Shown in pieces: positions 14,263 to 26,084 of a DNA stretch of 64,000 nucleotides. Both the position numbers and the translations under genes were made by a program. The stretch covers positions 13,094,571 through 13,158,570 of the forward strand of contig NC_045138.2 in NCBI RefSeq assembly GCF_008831285.2, in the 5' to 3' direction. A model generated the notes under the pieces. It had not been told where the DNA came from and made no database searches. It saw nothing but the letters and a program-made list of their open reading frames with translations. Each line of letters begins with the position of its first letter. The stretch's first letter is position 1. The DNA is from Nymphaea colorata (Eukaryota; Streptophyta; Magnoliopsida; Nymphaeales; Nymphaeaceae).

Positions 14263-14912
14263 TCTATAGGTTCCAAAGTTGGATCATCTAATAGCTTAGG
14301 CATATATAGCTTAGGCATATATGCAGTGTGTAATGCAGATTTTTTCTCCATTTTGCGGTTTATTTTATTTTCTTTTGGAGTGTTATATAGACTTTCTAAC
14401 TTTTTCAAATCATTGCGCAGAAAACATAAATTTCTCTTTCTAATAAAAAGTTAGTGCTTTGCTTTGCATATGAATCAATTTTATGTCCATGGTTGGAGTC
14501 TTGTGCATGCACACTTCCTCTCCAGTAGATTTCATGCATACATAATTTTGGTTTCAAAGAACTTTGGTAGCTTCTCTCGCTTTCCTTCTACTATATCCCC
14601 TACTCTTAGTCATACTATATTATCGTCATTTACATTTCAAGACTTCATATCAGGGGGACTATCAATCACCCTTCCCTCAAACCTTAACGTGTCCTCAAGG
14701 TGTCAACTCTGGAAGGCATTGGTGCAGTTAGGGGAGCTTGATAATTTTGGCTGTTTACTTAGTACAAGAGCCGATTGTCCAACTATCAACAGCTTGTTAG
14801 AGTCCATCTTACCATAGCTATAGCTGGAACTATGCGAGACAAAGTAGTTCCAATGGGGAGTCCATCTTACCATAGCTATATCTGGAACTATGCGAGACAA
14901 AGTAGTTCCAAT
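14263..14912. other. Satellite edge and short tandem duplications, no gene
   Basis: Similarity to the satellite stops near 14262, after a disrupted GTTTAAAATACAACTTAAAA. The flank contains a 15-bp tandem pair (TAGCTTAGGCATATA) at about 14292-14321. A 58-bp tandem duplication lies at 14801-14858 and 14859-14916, starting AGTCCATCTTACCATAGCTA. A 148-residue open frame (14008-14454) runs from satellite into this flank and has no recognisable domain, so I do not call it a gene. Confidence 0.6.
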
Positions 14913-15550
14913 GGGGCAGGCTGAACTCTCTAAAGATGCTACCATTGGGTATCAATTTTTTAAAACATGCTTGTGGGTAGAGAAAAAAAAAGACCGGAGA
15001 GTCACATTCCTGCTAGCAGTGTTGCATCAATATTACCCCAAGCTTTAAGCTTTTAGGAGGGGTTGCACCTTAAGATCTTTGCAGCCCCAAGCTTTAAGCT
15101 TTTAGGAGGGGTTGCACCTTAAGATCTTTGCAGCTGTCATGGTAGCTTGAACAGGCAATAGGCATTGTTGATAAAAGGGAGACAGAGTTAAGAATGATCC
15201 AGGCAGAATTGGAGAGGGGGCATGTAGGTGACCGAATGGTTACAAGCATTGTATCTGTCGGAGGGGGAACGAGACGGAAGCCTATAATAAATCTGAAAAG
15301 AAATGAATGATGCATTCTCTGTGAAAGTAGGATCACATGTTCCTCGGAGTACTAAGCAGGTAGAGGGGCATATATCACAATTCAGGCATTTCCAAACCTT
15401 TAAAGATAAGTGAAGAGATTGCTCAGCCTTCAAGAATGATGAGTACCTTTCTTAATCTCCTGAGGCACACCTTGTTGATGACCCATTTCCAACCAGTCAC
15501 AGAAAACTCGTCTGAAGAGCACTTTGAAGTTAATTTCAAGGTTAGGCTAC
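14913..15550 (+). repeat. S1 module, copy 1 (degraded coding-like repeat)
   Basis: This segment is shared with 46888-47420 and 52079-52590. The common text begins near GGGGCAGGCTGAACTCTCTA and includes TGCTTGTGGGTAGAGAAAAA, GTTGCATCAATATTACCCCA and CCCATTTCCAACCAGTCACA. Read on the plus strand it has a coding-like flavour, with short frames such as CLWVEKKKDG and LLAVLHQYYP that persist between copies, but stops and frameshifts prevent a gene call. I do not recognise the protein. Copy 1 carries its own 49-bp tandem duplication (15036-15084 and 15085-15133). It stops at the GGTTAGGCTA junction at 15550, where unrelated sequence begins. Confidence 0.7.
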
Positions 15551-16019
15551 ATGATTCTGGGAAATTTTTGATGTGAGAACCATAAATGTAAAATCTCTTG
15601 TTCCTCAAGTTGGCACTATTCTCAACTCTGGGAGGATTCAAGATGCAACCTTCTATGTTCACAATGTAATTTTTGCGTCTTAATTTCAATTGAATTTCAA
15701 GTCCTTGTTACAATCAATGATTTAAAATCTTGAGATCTAAAATTTCAAAATTTCACATCACCTGTCGGATTTTAGACATGAGGCAAAAATTTGGTCTTTA
15801 CAAGCAGATTTTCCTTCTAGACTTCGGATTTCACGGTCGCAATAGCTTACGTTCATGATTCTGGCAAATTTTTGATGTGAGAACCATAAATGTAAAATCT
15901 CTTGTTCCTCAAGTTGGCACGATTCTCAACTCTGGGAGGATTCAAGATGCAACCTTCTATGTTCACAATGTAATTTTTGGGTCTTAATTTCAATTGAATT
16001 TCAAGTCCTTGTTACAATT
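15550..16019. repeat. Direct duplication of ~163 bp
   Basis: The stretch at about 15550-15713 (CATGATTCTGGGAAATTTTT onwards) is repeated almost exactly at about 15855-16019, with only a few differences, such as GGGAAA versus GGCAAA and TTTTTGCGTC versus TTTTTGGGTC. About 140 bp of unrelated AT-rich sequence separates the copies. The near-identity implies a recent event. No coding content is seen. Confidence 0.85.
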
Positions 16020-16079
16020 GTCTTTGTTAGACCCCAGTCTTGTTTGTTGTTTCCTATTGGGGTTTCTCTATAGTCCGTG

Positions 16080-17097
16080 GGGTTTATCATTTCAGGCTGG
16101 GGTCTTTCATTTAGGCACTGGGATTATATTTTTTTTAAGATGAAAGATTTATGATGTTACGTCTATATGGATTATATTATTCAGCCTATTTGTGTTGGAT
16201 TTTTTAATTTTATTGTGCCTTGGCTTTTTGTTGGTTGTTTTGTTTTTTTTTTTCTTTTAGCTATGCATTCTGTCAGTTAGAAACTCGTTCATTTTTGTTT
16301 TTGGATTTTCTGTACCTTGGAATAATTAATGCGTTATGTGTATTTCTGATTTTTTTTTCTATTTCTGTGGAGTTCATGTTTTGTACATAGTTCTTGGGCT
16401 GAAGACTGATCTTTTAGTTTGATGTTTCGTTTCTATAGAATGGGTTAATATAGTATAACTCGATAACTTAATAATACTTAGTATTTCATACTTTATAGAT
16501 GTGAGGTTCAATCTTTGGTGAATAAATATTATGTTGTTGTGCATAGCTATTCAGATAAGGTCTTCTCTTCAGTTGTCTTTGTTTTGCTTTTATGATTTAT
16601 GAATTATCATTTTTTTAAGATGAAAGATTTATGATGTTACGTCTATTGGGATTATATTTTTCAGTCTATTACATTGGAGTTTCAGCCTATTTGTGTTGGA
16701 TTTTTTAATTTATTGTGCCTTGGCTTTTTGTTGGTTGTTTTGTTTTGTTTTTTTATCGGTTTGCATTCTGTCCCATCAGAAACCCTGTCCGTTAGAAACT
16801 GAGCTATGCATTCTGTCGGTTAGAAACTCTTCCGTTTTTGTTTTTAGATTTTCTGTGCCTTGTAATAGTTAATGCGTTATGTATATTTTTTATTTATTTT
16901 TTTAATTTCTGTGGAATCCATGTTTTGTACATAGCTCTTCGGCTGAAGACAGATTTTTTAGTTCCATGTTTTGTTTCCATAGAAGTGGTTAATATAGTAT
17001 AACATGATAACTTAATAATAGTTAGTATTTCGTACTTTATAGACGTGAGATTCAATGTTTGGTGAATAAATATTATGCTGTTGTGCATAGCTATTCA
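16080..17097. repeat. Tandem duplication of ~0.5-kb intron-like sequence ending at the ABCG exon
   Basis: Two diverged copies lie at about 16115-16555 and 16610-17097. Shared landmarks are AAGATGAAAGATTTATGATG, GTGCCTTGGCTTTTTGTTGG, CATGTTTTGTACATAG and GAATAAATATTATG followed by TGTTGTGCATAGCTATTCA. The second copy runs directly into the ABCG exon at 17091, whose splice acceptor (GTGCATAG) is part of the duplicated text. The first copy therefore ends in the same acceptor-like sequence at 16545 but is followed by non-coding DNA. Confidence 0.8.
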
Positions 17098-18764
17098 TTC
17101 CGTGGTAGCAACTGAGCGGATAGTCATGTATCGGGAAAGATTTGCCGGAATGTACTCTGCACGTGCTTATTCACTGGCACAGGTTGGAAAAAATTACTAC
17201 TCTAGTTTAAAATCTTATCGTTATGCCCATATCTGTCACCTCTTCCAAGAATCATATGTTTTTCAGTTTAAGAATCACTTGTATTTCTGGTGGGGGGTTG
17301 GGGTACAGATGTAAATACAGTAGATGTAGCTATTGCCTCATCCAACTAGTCAGGAACAGGCTGTCAGTCATAGATAAAGGATTCAATGTACATAATTTTA
17401 TCAGATCCAATTGCTTGATATAATTGATTTTGGAGATCCACTGGATTTGATAAAATGGTTGTACAAATGGTAGCAATTGATCACTTTTTCCATATAATGA
17501 ATTTCTTGAGTATGAAAATTCGAAGTTGGGTTCAAGTTGGACATCAGATAACATGTAACGTTTTATCCATAGTGGTGGAAATAGATGCAGGAAAATACCA
17601 AGAAAAAAAATTATTTCAACTAAATTTCTATTTCATCTGTATGAATGCAGGTCGCCATCGAAATTCCTTGTGCATTGATCCAAGCTGTTACATTTTGGAT
17701 TATCACATACCCTTCAGTTGGTTATTACTGGTCTGCTTATAAGATCTCCTGGTACATCTTTTCGATATTTTCTATGCTCATCTTGGGATGCTGGTGGTCT
17801 CATTAACTCCAAACGCTCAAATTGCTGCTATACTGCAATCTGTTTTCAACACATTACTGACTCTCTTTTCTGGCTTCCTGATATCTGGAAAAGTAAGAAT
17901 AGATTTGTGCTTTTGCTTTTCTGGATGTCGTTATAGAATACTTTCTGGATTCTTGCTCAACATTAATTAGTTTGCTTTCTGAAAAAGGGTCTGGAAATGG
18001 CTCCAGTAGAACTTGATCTATAAACAACTATTGCTCGTCTATCTTGGGCAAGCAGCAAATTCATGTACTCTAGGAAGTAGTCATTCAGAGTTGCATCGTA
18101 TTCAATGCATCCAACATCTACTCAGTGATAATCAAAGGACATGCTTTCACTAAACTCATTTTAGGTGGCAGATCACTCTTGATCCAAGGAATGAGCTAAA
18201 AGACATTTCTAACCCATGCATGATGGGTGAACCAATTAAGATGTGGTAGGGTAAAAAAGGCTGCTCCTTGATGCTTGTAGAAGATCATCTGAAACCTCAT
18301 CCAGTTTGCTAGACCATCAGGCAAACAATCGCAGACTGAGAATAGCCTCAAAAGCCTGAAGCTGGTGCAGGGTATGTCCCATCATGACTAATGTTTATCT
18401 GACTAATTACACAAGTAACTAATTAACCTCGGATGTGACCTTTAAGAAAGAAAATAGTTATGGGATTGTGCTAATATTCACTAATGAGGTCAACTCTTTT
18501 CTGATACAGCAAATTCCATGGCTGTACTGGATCACCCCTTCAAATTGGACTATCCGTGGACTTTTTACATCACAGTATGGTGACATAGACAAGGAGATTG
18601 ACGTATTTGGAGAAAAGAAGGCAGTTAGTTTGTTCCTGAAAGATTATTTTGGCTTTCGGCATGATCAGTTGGGCGTTGTGGCAGTTGTTCTCTTCGCATA
18701 CGCTGTTGCCTTCGCTTCTTTGTTTGCTTATTGTATATCTAAGCTTAATTTTCAGAGAAGATGA
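17091..18764 (+). pseudogene. ABCG/PDR-type ABC transporter, last three exons only, one frameshift
   Basis: Three exons match the C-terminal half of the second transmembrane domain of plant pleiotropic drug resistance (ABCG) transporters, ATP-driven exporters of the plasma membrane. Exon 17091-17182 encodes VVATERIVMYRERFAGMYSA, the conserved ERxVxYRERxAGMYS signature. Exon 17651-17892 starts [16 protein letters not shown] and includes [15 protein letters not shown] and [11 protein letters not shown]. Exon 18510-18764 starts [13 protein letters not shown], contains [11 protein letters not shown] and [17 protein letters not shown], and ends KLNFQRR then stop, the typical PDR terminus. All junctions are GT-AG. 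The middle exon is 242 nt, one base short of 81 codons: the frame changes near 17783, just before GMLVVSLTP. No nucleotide-binding domain or earlier membrane exon is visible upstream; S1 and duplicated intron-like DNA lie there instead. The wording is closest to the ABCG29/33/37-like PDR group as I remember it. It is a truncated relic, or a gene whose front lies elsewhere plus an assembly indel. Confidence 0.85.
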
Positions 18765-19738
18765 TTAGATTTATGTTCACTCAATTTATCTCAGCTATTA
18801 TAGAACAGCTCGACTGCTTACATTCTTGTCTTTGAGAAGATTACCTAAGCTTCAGCTAAAACAGTTCCACCGGCGCCTCGTCAGTTTTACAATGGCAATG
18901 ACCTCAACTATCAACAATATCGGATGTGTGTGTATTTCGGCCAACCGACGTTCTACGAGTTTTATGATTGTTTGACCAGATCCCACCCTCTATTTTTCTG
19001 ATTTGACTTGATGAGTTCGGGCGGTCAAACTTGAGTTTGAAAAAGGATCGGAAACTCAATAATGTGTCGATTGGATTTTATGGCCCCTCAAATTCTCAAT
19101 CAATTTAAACCCGTTGGTTTTAATGTAAATCAGAATTGGTGAGCACCTTGTATAAATCTAAAAGTATAAATTTTTGGGTTTGTTCATGATAGACAAAAGT
19201 AATTTTTAGATGTTTAAATATGAAATGCATGGGCTAATGACTTTCAATGCTTTCTATTAAAGATGTATGACAGACCAAGTCTCACAAAAATAGATTGCAT
19301 CTGATATAGTTTTTCTTTTCCTAAGCAAGCAGATAAAAACGTGATAAATAGTTAATATTAAGACATAATAAATTTGCAGGTGCAAATTCAGCGGATTGCA
19401 TATGATCCAAGTATCCTTGCAAAACTCACTTGCCGGGCACCTGTAGGCCCCATCTGGTTTCAGGAAAAAGAGTGATTTATTCATATCTAACTGTCGACGC
19501 GAAGAAGAAGACAAGCAGAAGCCATCATGGGCGTCCATAGAAAGTGAAATAAGCGTCCATAGAAAGTGAAATAATATGATTTTATTGAGAAATGTATCCG
19601 AAAAAGTCAAATTTAAAAAGTAACATGGAAGCTGCGGTTCCTATTTAAAAATAGCAACTCGCCTTCCTTTTTATTAGGTTCCAGAATTTAAAAAAACGGT
19701 AGAAGAAAAATAGACGTTGGGGAACCCTCTCATCTCTT
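18765..19738. other. Intergenic, no gene seen
   Basis: AT-rich sequence downstream of the ABCG stop. It includes a short tandem duplication (AGAAAGTGAAATAA) at about 19543-19574. No open frame has a recognisable domain. Confidence 0.5.
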
Positions 19739-20346
19739 CTTCGTCGAAGCAGCTTTGACGCCAAAAGAGAGAGAGTCGAGGAGGAGGCATCATGGCTTTT
19801 GGGGTTGAGAGTTGGACGCCAAGAAGCGTAGTTCGGTTGGAAAAGGCATCTCCTTCTGGGCAGCCATGGTTGAGCAGGTTAGACCTCCGATCTGATCTCT
19901 ATCATTCTCATTACTTCTCCTTTATTTGTTGATTCCTGTTGGTCATCTCATTTGTCTTGCCCCTCTCAAACTGTAGAAGTAGAATCACAATGCGAGTTTC
20001 CTTGTGTTTTTTCATGCATCCGCAACGGGCATAGTCAATCGGGGATAGATTGCTCGGGCATAAAACTCGCTCTGGGTTAAATTTTTTCAACAAGTTTAAA
20101 AAGTTGGATTTCTGTATGGTATAGAAATTTCTTCATCCATATTCGAGTTCGAATTCGAATGCGTGAACATCTATAAATAGAATTATGGTGTCCGATCCGT
20201 TAGATTACCTACCAAAAAGCAACAAGTAATGTAATGGGGATCATGAAATTAATTATGATTAGCAAGCAACCAAATCGTAGTTCGGTGAGCGTAGTGCGAG
20301 AGGGCTTAGGGTTCGCCTGGCACGAGCAGTGGGAACGAGTCCGGCT
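19739..20346 (+). other. Possible 5' leader and first exon of an unidentified transcript
   Basis: A purine-rich GAGAGAGAGTCGAGGAGGAG leader precedes an ATG at 19792 that opens MAFGVESWTPRSVVRLEKAS and runs to a possible GT donor at about 19878 (GAGCAG then GTTAGA). No downstream exon was found, so this is only a candidate. Further right, CTATAAATAG at about 20172 resembles a TATA box and could belong to the LINE-like segment that follows. Confidence 0.2.
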
Positions 20347-20799
20347 ATGGCTGCCGGTCCCCCGATGGTCGATCCTCTTTCCCGGGGGGCGGAAGACAGC
20401 GGCAAGGAGTCAGCTGCGGCCCCCCAATAGAAGTCACAATGGAGGAAGGAGACTCTTCTCGTCGTTCCTGAGTATCGATTATGAGCAAGCAAGAGAAGCC
20501 GAAGCTGATGGATGTCGAAGATGCTCAGGTCGCCTTCGATGGCAAGGTTCCAGTGATTTGTTTCTCCCATGAGGCAACGAAGCGTTTGAATGAACCCCTC
20601 AGGTTCTCGGCAGTGGCGGGACTTGTTGGGGGAAGGAGCAGACCAGGGATGGCCTAGGCCTATGCCTTTTTTCGTTGAAACAACAATGGAGCAGGGTTAC
20701 AAAAATCCACAGTTTTCTATAGCAGGAAATGGCAGATTCTTGGTGAAAATTAATATGGAAGAAGAACCCGCTGAGATCTTGAGAAGGCGCACTTACTGA
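20347..20799 (+). pseudogene. LINE ORF1-like (DUF4283) fragment, broken
   Basis: Starting at the ATG at 20347, frames read MAAGPPMVDPLSRGAEDSGK. After stops and shifts they read KQEKPKLMDVEDAQVAFDGK, VPVICFSHEATKRLNEPLRF and SAVAGLVGGR, then in another frame YKNPQFSIAGNGRFLVKI and EILRRRTY. This order (F/VxFSxEExxxLxxPxRxSxVAKF, then a NxxFSIxxxGxFLVxF-type strand) is the N-terminal DUF4283 region found in plant LINE ORF1 and related retrotransposon-derived proteins. The rest of ORF1, the CCHC knuckle, endonuclease and reverse transcriptase are not visible. A 5' fragment alone is unusual, because LINE copies normally lose the 5' end. At least two frame changes and several stops are present. 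Confidence 0.6.
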
Positions 20800-21238
20800 G
20801 TGAGCGGTCGCATGCTTGTTTCAACTTTTAAACTTCCTTTTACATGCTTTCTCATTCATTTTTTGCCATATGGCATGAACGCGCATGTGCACTTTGCATC
20901 ACGTTTGGCCTGTTTCTGTTTCCTCTTTGTTCTTTAAATGCGACACAATGATAATTTTTAAGTGTTTGTGCTTCACATTTCCTTGTACACCTTGGATGCG
21001 TGTCACTACTATTGAAGAAAGTAGAGCAGAGTATTGTAAGTGTGCTTTACAAATATCTGTCGGAAACATCCGACTGTCAACTTGATCTTTCTTCATCGTT
21101 CAACCCAAGAGGTCTGACCTTAGATATTGGTCAGTGTAATTGGTTAATTCATCAAAGAATTTACTTCGTTACGATGTGCTTAAAATTTCATGTTTAGATT
21201 GTAATTTCGATCAAAACATTAAACTGAAGGCGTGTGTC

Positions 21239-21284
<46 letters not shown>

Positions 21285-23399
21285 GATTAATGGCATTCAA
21301 ACAGAAAATACATGAGCTTATCGTCAGAAGCAGATATTTAGATTTTCTCAAAGTAAAAACTTTTTGGCCTCTTTACTCTTTAGTATTATAATGAAAACAA
21401 GTAATAATAATAATAACTACCGTTCGCCAAAAAGTGTAAACGAGGTCGTCCAAGTATCTATTGTTGTGTTTAAATTTTAAAATGACAGTCCGGGCTACGA
21501 CGTTCTCGTTAATGTTTGAATAGGAAGAGAGGAGGTGTCTTCTACTGGTCAATGGATATCTTGGCCATTAGATGCCGTTGCACCTCCTAATCCATGCACC
21601 TTCTTAATCAACCAGCTTCAAAGGTATAACCCTCAATTTTCAGATGTCTATGGATTTAAACCATTTTCCACTCCAAAATGTTTGGGTATAAAAGCTACTT
21701 GGTGGCAATGTCAGATAGAAGCACCATTTCCAACATAATACACTTCACAATATTTGATGCCATCAAAGAAAGTAGAGGAGTATTTCAATACACTTCATAT
21801 TTAAAAGGATCTTCTTTTTGTTGAGCTAGTATCCAACTTTAGATATGTCAGAGAACCAGAGCAGTCTAGTTAATTGAATGATCTCTAAAGAGGATGCCAA
21901 CAATCTCTTAAATTGTAAGTTCAGGCTTGACCCAGATCTCAGTCCAGAGGTATGTTCTTGCATCAGCCTGTTTTACTAGCTTCTCGAAAATTTTAAAAAA
22001 TGTATCATCATAATTGTGTTTTGTTTCTAGGAAACTTGGATCCCCCACTTTCGTTTCCTTAGCAGAGTAACTTGCTTCTTTCTCATGATGCACATGCACA
22101 TTTTTCTTCATGAAAATTAATTCTTTTTCTACCTTTACAGGCTGTCTATCAAAGGCTATTGCTTCTTGTGCTTCAATGGTCGTATCAACAGCTTTTGTAA
22201 ACGTGAAGAAGATGCATGTATGTTTCCAAAGGTACGTCTTGTAATTGAACGCTCTAACCCTTGTTCTGGTCGAACTCATGAGTTTGCAAGTGTGGGGCAC
22301 TCTCTTTGTGACACCTGGTATGCAGGTTTTCTTTCCTAGTTACCTTAGTTCCTTAAGTAAATTGTATTTTTTTTTCTATTGAAACATGATGCTTATTTAT
22401 GCTTCTTGATCTTGAGATTGATAGCAATTATTTCTTATTTTTCTGTTCTAGTTTAGATTTATTTAATTGTTATTTGTTTGCCTTGTAATTGTATTGAGAT
22501 TATGTCTAAAAAGGATTGCTATGTTATGTTGAAGTTGTTTTAGTTTTGCCAGCTTAGTTGTGATCTTGTAGCCCTTGCTTGGATAGTATCAGCTATAGGT
22601 TTTCTAAAGGATTGGCATTCACTTGCTGTCATTTTAAGTCTTGCATGAAACTGTTGCAACATGGTCGGTAGCTACTTTCCATGTTTATGGTTATCACAAG
22701 AAATGCAAGCTGAAACTTTCAGGAAAAGCAGCTGAAATTTGCAAAAAGTACAACAAGACAGAAATTAATAGTGAAAGGACATTCTTATATGATATGATGG
22801 CACATCTATAAGATAGGCACATCTAAAAAAAATAGTTAGGTTTTGGGAATTGTGGACTAATGGTTTTTTGTGATTTTGTAATGGACACTTGAATTGTTTT
22901 GGCACCGCTTTGTGTAATCATTGAAATCATTATTGCTAATTGTGGTAACTTGTATTTCAATGGTTATACTAGGTTGGTTGATTGATTTGCCGATCTTGTT
23001 TTTGGTGCATGATCTCCAATTATCTCAAAGTTATTTTTTTGGTTTGTAAGATAGGTAGGATTTAGATTTTATATGGTTTATAACTAGTGTTGTATCTGTA
23101 CCTTCTTGCACATTGATCATAGGCTGAATGCTTAGGTATTATATTGTGAACTGCAGACTTGTATGATACTTTGCTTTGATTTATGCATATCTTTTTTTGT
23201 CTTATTGCTTAGACAGTTATTTTTTAGCAAATATTATTTGTGCTATCTAGCAAGGTGCATGGTCTTTAGTTTGGCATACCATTCGGGGTCTAACAGAGTC
23301 CAAATCTGTAGTTGTCATTATGGTTTAACTGATTATTTTAGAAAACTTGCCGCGTAGGATTGGTTTATTTTGTTCTTCCTTAAGGAATGTGAAGAGCTT
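20800..23399. other. Non-coding stretch with one TA microsatellite
   Basis: Long AT-rich sequence of intron-like composition. A 67-residue open frame at 21535-21738 (VSSTGQWISWPLDAVAPPNP onwards) and frames around 22140-22320 look moderately protein-like but match nothing I recognise. I do not call genes here. Confidence 0.4.
21243..21280. repeat. TA microsatellite
   Basis: About 19 uninterrupted TA units followed by TTATATG. A simple sequence repeat with no coding role. Confidence 0.95.
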
Positions 23400-24770
23400 A
23401 ACCCAAACCATTTGCCAAACCTGCAATCAGTTAAGGACCCAACATTTATGAGAACTTGTCTCCCTTAAACTAGACTTTTGTATAGAAGACATTACTTTTA
23501 TGGGAGTATTGGTGAAGTTTGTTTTTCTACCCAACCAACCCATCTTGTTTTTCATTTTGCCGTCTCTTTAGGGAGTATAGTTCCTTCCTCCTTTTGATAT
23601 ACCATTTGATGTCATGAATTTTTATAAAAGAGAAAATTTTAAATTTTACTTAAAAACATTGTTAAAATTGTTTTCTCACACCATGATATATGCCTTTGGT
23701 TTACTCTTAGTACCTTCTCGAGTAAAAGGAGAAAATTTTAAGTTTTTGTTGTCAATCAATGGAAGAGGAAAGCTGAAAATTCCTGTATATGAGCAGTAAG
23801 GAAAAAACTTATGAAGCTGAGAAAGTCAAGACTAGAAAATGCTATTGACTCTGATGATCAAACATCTACAAGGATTCAACAAGAAAATATCTTGAGAGAA
23901 AAGCCATAATGTTCTGTAAGATCTTGGCAGGTAGCAAAATGAGAGTTGAGAGATGGGCTCGGGGCTTGTGTAGTCGTTCCTCTGAGTTGTTAATCGAGAG
24001 TACCGGGTAGACATATAGGTGATTTATGTCTGTTCCGCGAAGATAACGACTTATGAACCTTTGGCTCATCGAAGCCCGTAAGCTGAAACGGGTGGGACAC
24101 GTGACAAAGCTACACATTACCACCAAAGCAGTGGAGTTCCGTAGTAGCCTTTGGGGTGGCGAGGTATTCCCTCAAAGGTGAAGGTCAGCCTTGAAAAAAA
24201 AAACAAGAAAAAAAAAATCGAAAAGCCAAAAGGCCAAATGCAAAAGAAAGAAAGAAAAAAAGAAGAAGAAGAAAAAAGTGTCTGCCAAGTGATGAAAAAG
24301 CATGAAGGTTGAACTCGCATGAATTGAATGTGACAATCTTTCATAGATGTGTGATGTTGGGATCAATATCTGCTTCTCTTTCTTGATTACCTAAGATGCC
24401 GAGGTTGATTCCTTTATGTTCATATTTTGGAAATTGAAAGACATCCTTCTAGAGATTTGATGACATTGACGCAAAATGAATCTTGATGTTTGTACGGTAC
24501 TATGGGTAAATGAAGGTCATACTATTTGCACAACACGAGCACTCTTGCTTATGAGTTAATTGATTGTTTTTGAACTATTTCAAAGTGAAAACTTGACATC
24601 TCTTGTTATATTTGTAGGCTTCCTAGACATAGGACGAACTAACCAATTCTCGTTGGTCTTGAAAGATGTTTGTCATTTCATTACCAAACCACTTGTCCAT
24701 TCATGGAATAGATGAAATTCCTCAAAACCTAGTCCACTCATGCTGAGTGTGATGAATTTTCTATCATTTC
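23400..24770 (+). repeat. Dispersed repeat R1, copy 1
   Basis: About 1.3 kb shared with 41140-42570 in the same orientation, and in part with 35560-36075 in reverse. Landmarks in order are GATATACCATTTGATGTCA, GATGGGCTCGGGGCTTGTGT, ATCGAGAGTACCGGGTAGAC, TAGCCTTTGGGGTGGCGAGG, an A-rich purine tract (24190-24290), AATTGAATGTGACA and CATATTTTGGAAATTGAAAG. No domain is recognisable and no terminal repeats stand out. The copies are clearly diverged, so the element is old. It could be a non-autonomous element or a solo terminal repeat; the class is undetermined. Confidence 0.8.
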
Positions 24771-26084
24771 CTCTGTCTCAGGAGACACAGATCATTAACT
24801 GCGTGTATTCAACATAACCCAGACTTAGGGTTGAGTCTGTCATGGAAGGCCTCTTATCTCTTTTCAAAAGAATTAGTCGATTTTGAATTGTTACATTTTT
24901 TAAAAGTTCCATCCGTCGAAGCTGCATTATGTCCCTGGGTCTGTCATGGTTTTAGACCAGGTTTGTACTCAGTTTCTTCGTGTCTTGTTAGTCGAATAGA
25001 TGCTTTAGTTAGGCATTGTACATGTCCATCATAGGTCAAGGTCATTGGTTTGATTTGTTTTCATGATCACATTCTCGTTTAGATAGAGTATTTTAGTTTT
25101 GTTGAGTTGACCCATTGTTGGTTTGATTTTCTGGTAGTTCAATTTTTTCTTTTATTGTCTACTTAGTGGTTTTCCAGCATAGTGCTTGTAGTGTTTATTT
25201 TTCACTTTCATTGTGAAATGGGTTTGTTTAGGAGCTTTGTTGACTTAGTTGTTTGATTTTCATTTTTCAATGTATTTACTCGATTCTTTTGATAAATAAA
25301 ATCTGATCAAGGGGTATGTTGGTTGTTTTGTTGCATTTTGATAGTCTTTGAATTGCATACTTCATTGCTTAAGTTTTTAGGTTGCTTGGCTGAATATCTA
25401 TGATGACATTATCATCGCATCTAAGGGGTCAGCATGTCAACTGCGAGTTTAAGTCTTGCTGTTTTGTGTAATAGTGCATATCTATTTTCATTAGTTTTAG
25501 GTTTCTAGAGGTAGGAACTGGAACTACTGATGGTGCACTACATTAAGAGTTGAAGGTGAAGAACAACAACAAGGTGGAGGGGAGAAAGTTGTAATTAACA
25601 AGTCATCCCTCTCTCTCAAGTCATCCCTCTCCCGATGCCTCTTGCACTTCCCCTTGTGAGACTACCACCTTCGTTGATTGCTGTGATGAAGGTGTATGGT
25701 TTGATGTGTTTGATTGCTGTGACGAAGGTGTATGGTTTGATGTGGCCGCTGCCGATGGGGTCGGTGTGTTGAAGTTGATGTCCGCTGGTGAAGTTCAAGT
25801 CATTGTCAATTCCTCGTTGCCACTGGTTGATGGTACGATGATCAACTTTGATGATTACTTTCTGCCTCTCCTTGCAGTTCAGGTATTCTCTTTCCATCTT
25901 CTATGGCTTAATTTCTTTGTCACCAGCTCTACCATCACTCTTTTAGGTGTAAGCTCTGTTATTCTTGATTTCCCACAAAAATTACATGCATGTGAGACTG
26001 TCAAAACTTACCCACTGTTTGTTTGGATGGAAGGATAGAAATGAATGGATGTAAAGGAAGGAAAAGGAAAGAAAGAGAAAGGAA
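24771..26084. other. Non-coding stretch, no gene seen
   Basis: T-rich sequence with short local duplications: TCAAGTCATCCCTCTC (about 25602-25632), and GCTGTGATGAAGGTGTATGG with its near copy at about 25680-25740. A purine-rich GGAAGGAAAAGGAAAG tract lies at about 26055-26120. A 110-residue frame at 25706-26038 has no recognisable domain. Confidence 0.4.

Noticed and set aside
14008-14454. 148-residue open frame at the satellite edge
   Set aside because: The first two thirds are satellite translation and the rest is AT-rich flank. No family resemblance.
21908-22300. 130-residue minus-strand open frame
   Set aside because: No recognisable domain, no splice-compatible neighbours, AT-rich context. 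Plausible by chance in this length of sequence.
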